DNA from: Candidatus Accumulibacter sp. UBA704
Lineage (GTDB): Bacteria > Pseudomonadota > Gammaproteobacteria > Burkholderiales > Rhodocyclaceae
Assembly (NCBI GenBank): GCA_002304785.1
Contig: DBMG01000042.1
Location: 1 to 26,271 of the forward strand
DNA length: 26,271 bases
Reading direction: 5' to 3'
The notes beneath the pieces are model-generated. The model was not told the origin of the DNA, ran no database searches, and was given only the letters and a program-made list of their open reading frames with translations. Made by a program: the position numbers and the translations under genes. Each line of letters opens with the position of its first letter. Within the stretch, counting starts at the first letter, position 1. Shown in pieces: positions 7,625 through 16,360 of the stretch.

Positions 7625-8857
7625 TCAATCGCCCAACGCCGTCGCGAAATCGGCAAGCAGGTCTTCCGGGTCCTCGATTCCCGTCGAGATACGAATAAGC
7701 GATTCGCCGATGCCGAGGCTGGCGCGGCGTTCTGCTCCGAGTTCGAAATAGATGGTCGGTGCGACCGGAATGGCTAGGGTGCGGTTGTCGCCGAGGTTGG
7801 TCGACGAGATGACGATTTCCAGTTTTCCGAGAACGTCGAAACAGTCGATTCCATCCTTCAGTTCGAAGGAAAGGATTCCGCTGTTGCCGCAAAACAACTT
7901 TTTGGCGCGGTCGTGTTGCGGATGGTTTGTCAGGCCCGGGTAATAGACGCGCTTGACTTTCGGGTGGGCGGCAAGAAATTCGGCGAGCTGCTGCGCGTTG
8001 CTGCAGGTGCGCTGCATGCGCAGGGCCAGGGTCTCGGATCCGATGGCCAGGTGGTGCGCCGCTTCGGGAGAAAGCGTGGCGCCGGCGTCACGCAGGCCTT
8101 TCTTGCGAATCTGCACGATGCCCCATGTCTTGGCGTCGCCCTTCCGGTAGAGGTCGAGGATGTTCGGGTAGCGTGACCAGTCGAACAAGCCGGTGTCAGT
8201 CACCGCGCCGCCAAGCGCGTTGCCGTGTCCGCCGATGTATTTGGTCAGGGAGTTGACGACCAGGCTGGCGCCGACATTCTTCGGCAGGAACAGAACCGGC
8301 GAGGTGATGGTGTTGTCGACGATATACACAATGCCGCGTGCCTGGCAGAGCGTTCCGATGCCGGCGAGGTCGGCTACCTGCGTGCATGGGTTGGCGATCG
8401 TTTCGACGAAGACCATGCGCGTTTTCGGCCTCAGTGCGGCCTCGACATTGGCGGCCTCGGTGGCATCGACGAAAGTCACCTCGATGCCCATCCGGCCGAA
8501 ACTCTCGAACAGGCTGGTGGTATTGCCGAACAGGAAACTGCTGGCCACCAGATGGTCTCCGGCGCGGAGTAACGAGAACAGCGTGGCGGAGATTGCCGCC
8601 ATGCCGCTGCTGAAACCGATCGTAAGGATGCCTTGCTCCATGCGGCTGATCTTTTCCTCCAGAGCCGCCGAAGTCGGCGTTCCCTGGCGGCCGTAGACAA
8701 AGCCGGGCTGTTCACCCTGGAATACCTTGACCAGATCATGCGCATCGGTGAAACAGAAAGCCGCCGAGTTATGGACCGGTTTGTGCACTGCGCCGTGTTC
8801 AATGGGCTTCGCACGGTCGCTGTGCAGCGTGGTGGTGGTGAATCCGTATTTGCTCAT
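7625..8857 (-). CDS. Cys/Met metabolism PLP-dependent enzyme (cystathionine gamma-synthase family)
   Basis: A 410-residue protein of the trans-sulfuration PLP family. Visible landmarks: YGRQGTPT (residues 55-62), whose Tyr/Arg bind the PLP phosphate of the adjacent subunit; SSGMAAI near 83; the PLP-ring region VETIANP; DN (181-182); and the Schiff-base lysine Lys206 in NSLTKYIGGHGN. The C-terminal ISTGIEDPEDLLADF closes the substrate pocket as in MetB/MetC/MetY. The length and the LYRKGDAKTWG insertion point to the O-acetylhomoserine sulfhydrylase or gamma-synthase side rather than the beta-lyase, but motifs alone do not separate these. The start ATG follows GAAGAG. It lies 233 bp downstream of the OsmC-like gene on the same strand. 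Confidence 0.9.
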   Translation of the reverse strand: MSKYGFTTTTLHSDRAKPIEHGAVHKPVHNSAAFCFTDAHDLVKVFQGEQPGFVYGRQGTPTSAALEEKISRMEQGILTIGFSSGMAAISATLFSLLRAGDHLVASSFLFGNTTSLFESFGRMGIEVTFVDATEAANVEAALRPKTRMVFVETIANPCTQVADLAGIGTLCQARGIVYIVDNTITSPVLFLPKNVGASLVVNSLTKYIGGHGNALGGAVTDTGLFDWSRYPNILDLYRKGDAKTWGIVQIRKKGLRDAGATLSPEAAHHLAIGSETLALRMQRTCSNAQQLAEFLAAHPKVKRVYYPGLTNHPQHDRAKKLFCGNSGILSFELKDGIDCFDVLGKLEIVISSTNLGDNRTLAIPVAPTIYFELGAERRASLGIGESLIRISTGIEDPEDLLADFATALGD

Positions 8858-9090
8858 GATCTCTTCTGTATCAGTGAAGTTTGCCGGTTGTCGATTGACT
8901 GGAGGCCGCGAGCCGGTATTTTAAATCCTTGTCGGTCGCCGGAAGGCTCTCTCTGGCGATTCCTGAAGCTTCAACGCCAACGAAGGTTCTCGCATCGGGG
9001 AAACTATCCAGTCATTCTGTGGATAACCCTGTGGGCTGCCTCTGGATCAGCGCGGTATTCGCTTTCCGGACAAGGCGTTGGCCTGATCGC

Positions 9091-9525
9091 TCAAATAACG
9101 GGCGCGTCGATGTCGATGATTTCGAAATCATGGGTGATTTCCGCCGTTGCGCCGAGCATGATCGACGCGGAGCAGTATTTTTCCTTCGACAGCTTGATGG
9201 CACGGTCGACGACCTCCGGTTTCAGTCCACTACCGCTGACGCGGTAGTGGAAGTGGATCCGGGTGAATACCTTGGGGTCGGTTTCCGCCCGATCGGCATT
9301 CAGGCTGACCTCGCAGCCGGTGACGGCATGGCGGCCTTTTTGCAGGATCAAGACCACGTCGAATGCGGTGCAACCGCCGGTTCCGGCGAGGAGCATTTCC
9401 ATCGGGCGAGGCGCCAGGTTCTTCCCACCCGCTTCCGGAGCGCCATCCATCAGAACGGCGTGGTTGCTGCCGGTTTCCGCCAGGAAGGACATGCCTCCTG
9501 CAATCCATTTGACGTTGCATTCCAT
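9091..9525 (-). CDS. OsmC/Ohr family protein (YhfA-like)
   Basis: A 144-residue protein from the ATG at 9525 (GAGAG just upstream); the frame extends 26 residues further but without a ribosome site or family similarity. OsmC-fold features: the opening strand ECNVKWIAGGMSFLAETGS; PRPMEMLLAGTGGCTAFDVV with reactive Cys52; and the second helix EKYCSASIML with Cys118. These two cysteines form the peroxidatic pair in OsmC/Ohr proteins. The sequence looks closest to the YhfA-type subgroup, whose substrate is not known, rather than to classical organic hydroperoxide reductases. Cytoplasmic; probably its own transcript. Confidence 0.9.
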   Translation of the reverse strand: MECNVKWIAGGMSFLAETGSNHAVLMDGAPEAGGKNLAPRPMEMLLAGTGGCTAFDVVLILQKGRHAVTGCEVSLNADRAETDPKVFTRIHFHYRVSGSGLKPEVVDRAIKLSKEKYCSASIMLGATAEITHDFEIIDIDAPVI

Positions 9526-9776
9526 GTGATTCTCTCTCGTACGATTAGATGAGTCTTGCGCGGGTTTCTCTTTTTTGCTCCGGAATCGCCATGCTTCCAC
9601 CAAGAGAACCCGTCAGCGATAAGATCGTGCTGAATCCCTTATTCAAGCGCTAAGCGGTGATTTTCCAGGAATTCGATGCTGTTCCAAAGAACTGTCGGTT
9701 CCATCCATATGCAAAACCGAGAAACCTAACTCGCTGCCTCGCTCGACGATTCACTGCCTTTGGGGTGTTGGTAACG

Positions 9777-10865
9777 TCAGTTCTCGACGTGCGTCAACTC
9801 GTGGCGGTCATTCGCCTGCAAGGAAGACTGAATTTGTTTCAATGCCGCGGTGCGCTCAGCCGCTGGCATGCTGCCAAGAAGCCTCACGCGCTCATAAAAG
9901 CGAGGAAGATTGTTGTCTTCTTCCTTGAGCAGTGCCTCAAAGGCCGGATACAGTTTTGTGTATAAAGCGAGCGACGCAATCTTCGCGTTATTCAGGTCTT
10001 TTTCAAGCCATTGCTTATAGACCGGCGGCTTGCCCTGAGCCTCTTGCTGGCTCAGATAAGCACGCTTCATGTCACCCATGACTTCCGCCTTGGCGATTCG
10101 CTTGGCGTCATCGGGCAGATTGCTCGCGTAGATGTCGTGCAGCTTGCTTCGATAACTGTTCACCAGTTCTACGAATGAGGTTTTTTGCTGCCGGCGATCA
10201 TCAACAACGCGACGGAGTTGAGGATTGCCCTTGTGCTCCAGCCAGCGCCGCAAGCCTTCGTTCTCGACCAAGGTCGCGAAAGATTCATTGAATGCCGTGT
10301 CTCCCTCCACGTAGACCATTTGATGTGCGAGTTCATGGAAGATGACCCGTGCCACCTCCGGGCTGCCGGATCTGAGGAAGGTATTGAGTATCGGGTCACT
10401 GAAAAAACCGAGGGTCGAATAGGCTGGAACCCCTCCGACGTAAACGTCGAATCCTTGCAGCCTCAATTCTTCTGCCAATGCTTCCGCTTCGGACTGGTTG
10501 TAGAAGCCGCGATAGGCGACGCAACCTACCACGAGCATGCACCATTTCTCTGTCCTCAACGAAAACTCCGGCGCGGCGAACACATTCCAGGTTACATAGG
10601 GACGCTGCAGGTCAGCGTAGGAACGGTAGCTGTCATTGTCCGGCAGGCCCAACTGGTGGCTGGCAAAATCACGAATCTGGTGAACTTCCTCGAGTTTCTT
10701 TTTCAGACCGGGATCGCATTGCGGGTCTTCAACGACTTCCTTGATCGGACGCGAAGCCCTCATTACTTCGAGGTGCCCTCCAACGGCTTGCGAGTAGTAG
10801 CCCAGGTTCGAGCAGCCGGACAGCGCAAGTGTCAGCAGCAGAAGCAATGCGTAGACTCTAGGCAT
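9777..10865 (-). CDS. Lipoprotein zinc aminopeptidase (DUF2265/Aminopep family)
   Basis: A 362-residue protein from the ATG at 10865. The N-terminus is a lipoprotein signal (MPRVYALLLLLTLALSGC) with lipobox LSGC and lipidated Cys18; the longer frame upstream belongs inside the previous gene. A metalloprotease core, FHELAHQMVYVEGDTAFNES (HExxH plus a downstream glutamate), lies in the middle, as in the predicted aminopeptidase family formerly DUF2265. The C-terminal third is helical and charged. Its start overlaps the stop of the preceding hydrolase gene by 8 bp and lacks a good ribosome site, which suggests translational coupling. It probably acts at the inner face of the outer membrane or in the periplasm. 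Substrate unknown. Confidence 0.88.
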   Translation of the reverse strand: MPRVYALLLLLTLALSGCSNLGYYSQAVGGHLEVMRASRPIKEVVEDPQCDPGLKKKLEEVHQIRDFASHQLGLPDNDSYRSYADLQRPYVTWNVFAAPEFSLRTEKWCMLVVGCVAYRGFYNQSEAEALAEELRLQGFDVYVGGVPAYSTLGFFSDPILNTFLRSGSPEVARVIFHELAHQMVYVEGDTAFNESFATLVENEGLRRWLEHKGNPQLRRVVDDRRQQKTSFVELVNSYRSKLHDIYASNLPDDAKRIAKAEVMGDMKRAYLSQQEAQGKPPVYKQWLEKDLNNAKIASLALYTKLYPAFEALLKEEDNNLPRFYERVRLLGSMPAAERTAALKQIQSSLQANDRHELTHVEN

Positions 10866-11496
10866 GAAAAAAACGTCCGTACTGCAGAAAATAGCCTGCC
10901 TGCCTGGCGCAGTCCTGCGAGATGAGCATTTCCGAATGGCTGACCGGGAGGGTGATCGCATCTCTGCACCCGGGCAGTTGTGTTTCCTGAACCGAAACCA
11001 CTCCGTCGTTGGGACGCGGCAGACCGAGGATCATGCGGCCAAGTCCAAAGCTACGATTCCCGGCGAGTACACCTATTTCCGCATCCGCGCGCACGTCCCA
11101 ACGACTTCTTTCTGAAGAGTCACGAATTGAGCGACCGACAAGCATGGCCAGGAGTGGAATGCGCAATAGTACCGAGGCGCAGTAGGAGCCGCCACAAGGC
11201 GAACCCATCAGGACAATCCGTCTGACGCGGGGAGAGTATGCCTGAGCTAGCATGTTCAACACGACCAGGCCACCGAGGCTGTGGGCGACCACGTTGATGG
11301 CGCCGCCGGGAAGATCTGCAATATAACGGGCAAGCAACTGGCTGTTTTCGTCGAGACTTCGACGAACCGACGGATAAGAGAACGTCTTGGCAACAAACCC
11401 GCTTTGCGCGAGCCAGTACCTTTGCAGCAATAACGCAATACCGTGCATCCAGAGGCCATGGACCAGGACGACGGTTTCTGCATGCCCGGTATCCAT
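10858..11496 (-). CDS. Alpha/beta hydrolase (lipase/acyltransferase-like)
   Basis: A 212-residue protein from the ATG at 11496; a TTG start at 11535 is possible but no better supported. The oxyanion-hole motif VVLVHGLWMHG is near residues 9-19. The nucleophile elbow is AHSLGG with Ser73. The probable acid and base are the Asp in RPNDGVVSVQET and the His in VSHSEML. This is a minimal alpha/beta-hydrolase fold without a lid, similar to small bacterial triacylglycerol-lipase-like proteins. There is no signal peptide, so it should be cytoplasmic. It overlaps the aminopeptidase gene by 8 bp, so the two form an operon. Confidence 0.85.
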   Translation of the reverse strand: MDTGHAETVVLVHGLWMHGIALLLQRYWLAQSGFVAKTFSYPSVRRSLDENSQLLARYIADLPGGAINVVAHSLGGLVVLNMLAQAYSPRVRRIVLMGSPCGGSYCASVLLRIPLLAMLVGRSIRDSSERSRWDVRADAEIGVLAGNRSFGLGRMILGLPRPNDGVVSVQETQLPGCRDAITLPVSHSEMLISQDCARQAGYFLQYGRFFHA

Positions 11497-11736
11497 CAAT
11501 GACGAACTATTACCGACGGTACAACAGTCATCCAAGCCATCGCAGCTATCCAGAAATCTTTGTTGCTAATGAACTTCATTCTCATGCAGGGGTCAGATTC
11601 GCTAGGCAAGGTTCCGTCGGCCATACTCCTGGTTTCAAATCACCAAAGTCTGGCGTGTCGTTTATGGCGAATCCTTCCTCCTCGGCGTGTTTCCGAGTGT
11701 TGGGTAATAGAAAACTCGTTGTTGAAAGGAGTCACC

Positions 11737-11850
11737 ATGCGGAAGTTTTTCATAGTACTCTCAATTATGTTTGGTGTCGCCGGATGTGCTAGCCCGGATA
11801 TGGGTGAAAGAGTCGAACACCTTGATACGTCAATTTATGTTGGCGATTAG
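11737..11850 (+). CDS. 37-residue small lipoprotein
   Basis: A tiny gene with an excellent ribosome site (AAAGGAG) 6 bases before the ATG. The product is KK/R-type signal plus hydrophobic stretch MRKFFIVLSIMFGVAGC, lipobox VAGC with Cys17 lipidated, then a 20-residue acidic tail (ASPDMGERVEHLDTSIYVGD). In size and design it resembles small outer-membrane lipoproteins of the entericidin kind, though I see no sequence identity to them. It is the last plus-strand gene before the urea cluster and is convergent with the response-regulator gene. Confidence 0.7.
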   Translation: MRKFFIVLSIMFGVAGCASPDMGERVEHLDTSIYVGD

Positions 11851-12024
11851 TCTGTAATGAGCGAACAAACAATCAGCGGGGGTGCTTAATAACAGGGCGC
11901 TCGATGCAGCCAGCAAGTCGGAGATGCTGCCCGCTTCTTTCGCTTCGCACTTGCAGGCAGGGTGAAGGAACGAAATGGGTCGCGATGCGTCGTTGGTGTG
12001 GCCTGCGTCTTCGTGGATCATTGG

Positions 12025-12957
12025 TCAGACCCCGCGCATCTTGCTCGATGCGAGATTGGCGGCGGCGGTGCGCGTTTCCACTCCGAGCTTTTCGAAGATG
12101 TGTTCCAGATGCTTGTTGACGGTTCTGGGGCTGCTGCCCAGGATTTCGCCGATATCCTTGCTGGTCTTGCCCAGCGTGACCCAGTAAAGCACCTCTGCTT
12201 CGCGCAAGGTGAGGCGGAAGGCGGCGACCAAGGACTCGATGGCGGAGGCGTCGTTTTCTTCGCGCAGGACGACCAGCCATTCCTCGTCCCCGGTCTGGTC
12301 GTGGAATGACGCCAGCAGACGCTTGGAACCGTCGGTGCAAACCAACTGGTTTGGCGGGCGGCCAAGGGCCTTGGCGGCGATTGCTTCGTCGATCCAGGCC
12401 AGGAGGCGGGCCGGCGCGTCTTTTCCGGAACATGCGAAGTAGTCGCCCAACAGGCTGCGCGCCAATGGGGTCTGCCACACCAGTCTGCCGTCCGAGGCGC
12501 GAATGGCCACCGTCGCCTGGCCGAATGCGTCGAGGGCGGTGCGCGCCTGCCTCATCTGGCGGGCGTTATGGACGTGGGCGCTGATCCGGGCCAGCACTTC
12601 GGCGGGCCGGATGGGTTTGGTCACGTAGTCCGCACCGCCGGCGGCAAAGGCGGCAACGACGTGTTCCGTTTCCGTCAGGCCGGTCATGAAGACGATGGGG
12701 ATGTGATGCGTCACGAAGTCGGCCTTCAGGCGGCGCGCGACTTCGAAGCCGTCCATGCCGGGCATCACCGCGTCGAGCAGAATGACGTCGGGCAGGCTCT
12801 GGCGGGCGCGTTGCAGGGCCGATTCCCCGTTGGTGGCGACCAGCACGGTATAGCCCAATTCGTCGAGCGCATCGTGCAACAGGGAGAGGTTCTCCGGAAT
12901 GTCGTCGACAATCAGCACGATGTCGGAAATGTCGCGTTCAAGGGTGTCCGGTGGCAT
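12025..12957 (-). CDS. Response regulator, receiver plus LuxR-type HTH
   Basis: A 310-residue protein. The receiver domain (about 12-130) has the acidic pair Asp18-Asp19, phosphoacceptor Asp62 in LLDAVMPGMDG, Thr92 region FMTG and Lys114 in VTKPI. The middle (about 140-235) looks like a degenerate PAS-type fold (AIRASDGRLVWQTP...). The C-terminus (about 243-305) is a LuxR/NarL-type HTH: LTLREAEVLYWVTLGKTSKDIG then SPRTVNKHLEHIFEKLGV. The ATG at 12957 has GAAAGG upstream and lies inside the kinase gene, a 20-bp overlap, so the two are translationally coupled and the kinase is its obvious partner. It is probably a transcription activator of the urea genes or of related nitrogen genes, which is inference from position. 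Confidence 0.93.
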   Translation of the reverse strand: MPPDTLERDISDIVLIVDDIPENLSLLHDALDELGYTVLVATNGESALQRARQSLPDVILLDAVMPGMDGFEVARRLKADFVTHHIPIVFMTGLTETEHVVAAFAAGGADYVTKPIRPAEVLARISAHVHNARQMRQARTALDAFGQATVAIRASDGRLVWQTPLARSLLGDYFACSGKDAPARLLAWIDEAIAAKALGRPPNQLVCTDGSKRLLASFHDQTGDEEWLVVLREENDASAIESLVAAFRLTLREAEVLYWVTLGKTSKDIGEILGSSPRTVNKHLEHIFEKLGVETRTAAANLASSKMRGV

Positions 12958-15900
12958 CGCGGGCCTTTCTCAGGATTTCCTTCATGGCGTCGAACTGAAA
13001 CTGGCGCGCATGGTTGCGGAGAATCACGGCGAACCCGGCTGATGCCGGTTCGTTGCGTTCAACCTCGCCGAGCTTGTTGAGGATGCCGCGCACATAGCCG
13101 AGGTCGACCAGTTCGTCGAGCGCGACCAGATGATCGTGGCTCGGCGGAACCAGTGCTTCCGGTATGTTCGGTGGAATACTTCCGGACACTGCCGGCGCCG
13201 ACGCCGTCACCCATTCGAGTGCCAGTGTGCGCCCGATCCAGTCGAGCAGTTCATCCACGCGCAACGGTTTGACGATGAAGTCGTCGTCCGAGACGCCGGC
13301 GTCGTTCTCCTGCCCTTTCTCGAAGGCGTTGGCTGAAAGCACGGCGATGTGGGCATCGCTCAAGTGGCCGTGGCGAATCCGGCGGATGGTTTCCCAACCA
13401 TCGATGCCGGGCATGGCCAGGTCCATGAAGATCAGGTGCGGCGCAAAGGTGGGCAGCAGTTGCAGGCACTCGTCGCCGCTGGCCGCCTGTTCGACCTGGA
13501 AGCCGAGCGGGTCGAGAACGTTCTGCAGCATGTCGCGATCGACTTTCTCGTTGTCCACCACCAGGATGCGACGCCGGATGCCGACGTAGCCGATCCGGTT
13601 GATCTTCGGCATTTCGCGCGCTTCCTGCAGCGAGTGCACCTGAGGCAGGAAAAGCCGGATGCGGAAGGTGCTGCCCTGGCCAGGAGCGCTTTGTACGGTC
13701 ATCTCGCCGCCCATCAGGGTGGTCAGCATGCGCGCGATCGTCAGCCCGACGCCGCTGCCGCCGGCCTGGGCAGTGCGCCCGCGCACGAAGGGCTCGAAAA
13801 TGCGCTCCAGGTCGTCGGACGGAATGCCGGGGCCGGTGTCGCGAATCTCGAAAACGGCTACGTCATGGCGGAATTCGACCGTGAAATCAATCTCTCCCGT
13901 CACCGTGAATTTCACCGCATTACCCAGGACGTTGATGAGGATCTGGCGCAGGCGCCGCTGATCGGCGCGAACGACGCCGGGTATCTCGCCGGAAGGCTGG
14001 TAACGGAAGCGCAGTCCCTTGTGGCGGGTCTGCAGCTCGAACATGCCAACAATCTGCTGCAGGAAATCCGGGAAATCGAAAGGCTTGGATTCGAGCGTCA
14101 TCTTCCCGCTCTCGATGCGCGCGATGTCGAGTGTGCTTTCGATGACGGACAGCAGGTGGTCGCCGCTCCTGCGGATGACGTTGACCGCCTGTCGCCGATT
14201 GGGCGGGATCGCTTTGTCGTCGTCGAGAATCTGGGCGTAGCCGAGAATGCTGTTGAGCGGGGTGCGCAGCTCGTGGCTGATCGCCGAGATGTAGCGGCTC
14301 TTCGCCAGATTGGCCTGATCGGCGCTCTGCTTGGCTTTTTGCAACAGCTCGTCGGTGCGTTGGTGAGAATCGATTTCCTGCATCAGCAAGCGTGTCTGGC
14401 GATTCGACTCTTCCTGGGCGACCTGCCGGCTCTTGTGCGTCAGGACCATCCACCAGGCGCCGATGCCGGCAAAGAGCAGCAAGGCGGCGAAGGTCTTGAT
14501 GAACACCTGCTGCAACTGCGGAATCAGTCCGGCTTGCGCCGGGGCAAGCGCCAGCACCTCATGCGTATAAAGCAGGCCGAGCAGGCCGGCCAGCACGGGG
14601 ATGATGCCGCCCATCAGCAACAGGTAATGAACGAGTCCGGTGTCCAGGTAGGGGGCAACCGAAGCCGGAAGCAGGCGGCGGAGCAAATCCTGCCATTGTG
14701 CGGTCAGGTTGGAGCCGGGTTTGCACAGGTCTTCGCAGCGCGCATCGAGCGAGCAGCACAGCGAACAGATCGTGCCGTTGTAGGCCGGGCAATGGGCGGT
14801 ATCGTCGCTTTCGTACTCGCGTTCGCAGATGCAGCAGCGTTGCAGTGTGCCCGCCGGCTGCGAGCTTTGCCGGACGAGATAGTAGCGGCCGCCGGTCCAC
14901 CAGGCGATCAGCGGAGAGGCGACGAACGCCGTGACGAGGGCGATGAACGAGGCATAGGGCTGGATAGCGGTGCCGAACAGGCCGCTGAAGGCCATGATCG
15001 AGAGCGCCGACGCGAAGCCCATGGCGCCGACTCCCACAGGATTGATGTCGTAGAGGTGGCTGCGTTTGAATTCGATGTACCGCGGCGAAAGCCCCAGCGG
15101 TTTGTTGATGACGAGGTCGGCGACGACGGCAGCCATCCAGGAAATGGCGATGTTCGAGTACAGGCCGAGGATCTGCCCGAGCGCCTGGAAGACGTTGAGC
15201 TCCATGAGCAGCAGGGCGATCAGCGTGTTGAAGACCATCCACACCACGCGGCCGGGATGGCTGTGCGTCAGCCGCGCGAAGAAGTTCGACCAGGCCAGCG
15301 AACCGGCGTAGGCGTTGGTCACGTTGATCTTGAGCTGCGAAATGACGACGAACAGGACCGTGACGCCGATGACCAGCGAGGTGTTGCCGAAGACATGGGA
15401 AAAGCCGATCAGGTACATCTGGTTCGGGTCGATGGCTTTCGCCGCAGGGACGGCGTTGCGCAGGGCCAGGTAGGCCAGGAGGGCGCCGCCAAGCATCTTG
15501 GCGATGCCGGGAAAGATCCAGCCGGGACCCCCGATGATCGTGGCCAGCCACCAGCGCTCCCGGTTTTTCGCAGTGCACTCCGGCATGAAGCGCAGGTAAT
15601 CCGCCTGTTCGCCCATCTGCGTGACCAGGGCGATGCCCACCGATAGCGCCGCGCCGAAGAGAGGCATGGAAAACGCTCCACGCTGGCCGTCTTCGCCGGC
15701 ATAGCGGGACAAGCCGTTCAGCACCTCCGGTTCCTCGACCAGCAGGAACACGAAGGGCAGGATCAGCAGGGCGGCCCAGAGCGGCTGCGTCCACGCCTGC
15801 AGACGGCTGATGACGGTGACGCCGTGAGTAACCAGGGGGATGACGACCACCGCGCAGATGAAATATCCCCAGGCCGGCGGAATATGGAACGCGAGTTCCA

Positions 15901-16354
15901 ACGCATAAGCCATGATCGCCGCTTCGAGGGCGAAGAAGATGAAGGTAAAGGAGGCGTAGATCAGCGAGGTGAGGGTCGAACCGATATAGCCAAAGCCAGC
16001 GCCGCGGGTGAGCAGATCCATGTCCAGCCCGTATTTTGCGGCGGCATGGCTGATCGGCAGCCCGATCAGAAAGATGATCAGCCCCGTGGCCAGGATGGCC
16101 CAGAAGGCATTGATGAACCCGCTGCCCACCAGCATGGTGGCACCGACGGCTTCCAGCACCAAAAAGGAGGAAGCGCCCCCGAAGGCGGTGTTGGCCACGC
16201 GCATTTCCGACCACTTGCGGAAGCTGTGCGGGGTGAATCGCAGGGCGTAGTCTTCGAGCGTCTCGTTGGCGACCCAGGTGTTGTAGTCGCGGCGGATTTT
16301 GATGACCCGCTGCAGCGGTTCGCGCGAGGATTCGGACGAAGGTGGGCCGTTCAT
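12938..16354 (-). CDS. NCS1 transporter-hybrid histidine kinase fusion
   Basis: A 1138-residue membrane sensor. Residues 1-495: a full-length NCS1 (CodB-like cytosine/purine/allantoin) permease with about 12 hydrophobic segments, beginning RRDYNTWVANETLEDYALRF. Residues 505-545: a module with nine cysteines (507, 508, 510, 522, 530, 533, 534, 540, 544) that could bind zinc, nickel or iron-sulfur. Residues about 573-640: two further membrane helices. Residues 645-680: a helical linker. Then HisKA with His694 (SAISHELRTPLNS), HATPase with Asn812, DTGPGIP and GGSGVGLTIA, a receiver at 928-1044 with Asp978 and Lys1029, and a C-terminal helical tail that may be a degenerate phosphotransfer region. 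It starts 6 bp after ureG and overlaps the regulator gene. Whether it still transports is unknown. Confidence 0.95.
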   Translation of the reverse strand: MNGPPSSESSREPLQRVIKIRRDYNTWVANETLEDYALRFTPHSFRKWSEMRVANTAFGGASSFLVLEAVGATMLVGSGFINAFWAILATGLIIFLIGLPISHAAAKYGLDMDLLTRGAGFGYIGSTLTSLIYASFTFIFFALEAAIMAYALELAFHIPPAWGYFICAVVVIPLVTHGVTVISRLQAWTQPLWAALLILPFVFLLVEEPEVLNGLSRYAGEDGQRGAFSMPLFGAALSVGIALVTQMGEQADYLRFMPECTAKNRERWWLATIIGGPGWIFPGIAKMLGGALLAYLALRNAVPAAKAIDPNQMYLIGFSHVFGNTSLVIGVTVLFVVISQLKINVTNAYAGSLAWSNFFARLTHSHPGRVVWMVFNTLIALLLMELNVFQALGQILGLYSNIAISWMAAVVADLVINKPLGLSPRYIEFKRSHLYDINPVGVGAMGFASALSIMAFSGLFGTAIQPYASFIALVTAFVASPLIAWWTGGRYYLVRQSSQPAGTLQRCCICEREYESDDTAHCPAYNGTICSLCCSLDARCEDLCKPGSNLTAQWQDLLRRLLPASVAPYLDTGLVHYLLLMGGIIPVLAGLLGLLYTHEVLALAPAQAGLIPQLQQVFIKTFAALLLFAGIGAWWMVLTHKSRQVAQEESNRQTRLLMQEIDSHQRTDELLQKAKQSADQANLAKSRYISAISHELRTPLNSILGYAQILDDDKAIPPNRRQAVNVIRRSGDHLLSVIESTLDIARIESGKMTLESKPFDFPDFLQQIVGMFELQTRHKGLRFRYQPSGEIPGVVRADQRRLRQILINVLGNAVKFTVTGEIDFTVEFRHDVAVFEIRDTGPGIPSDDLERIFEPFVRGRTAQAGGSGVGLTIARMLTTLMGGEMTVQSAPGQGSTFRIRLFLPQVHSLQEAREMPKINRIGYVGIRRRILVVDNEKVDRDMLQNVLDPLGFQVEQAASGDECLQLLPTFAPHLIFMDLAMPGIDGWETIRRIRHGHLSDAHIAVLSANAFEKGQENDAGVSDDDFIVKPLRVDELLDWIGRTLALEWVTASAPAVSGSIPPNIPEALVPPSHDHLVALDELVDLGYVRGILNKLGEVERNEPASAGFAVILRNHARQFQFDAMKEILRKARDATGHP

Positions 16355-16360
16355 CAGCGA

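Noticed and set aside
9018..9026. Perfect DnaA box (TTATCCACA, minus strand)
   Set aside because: A single isolated box with no cluster, AT-rich unwinding region or replication gene nearby; not evidence for an origin.
13349..15646. Long plus-strand open frame (about 765 codons) opposite the kinase gene
   Set aside because: It is antisense to a gene with unmistakable domains; the translation is rich in Arg, Asp, Gln and Val as expected from the reverse of high-GC codons and shows no motif.
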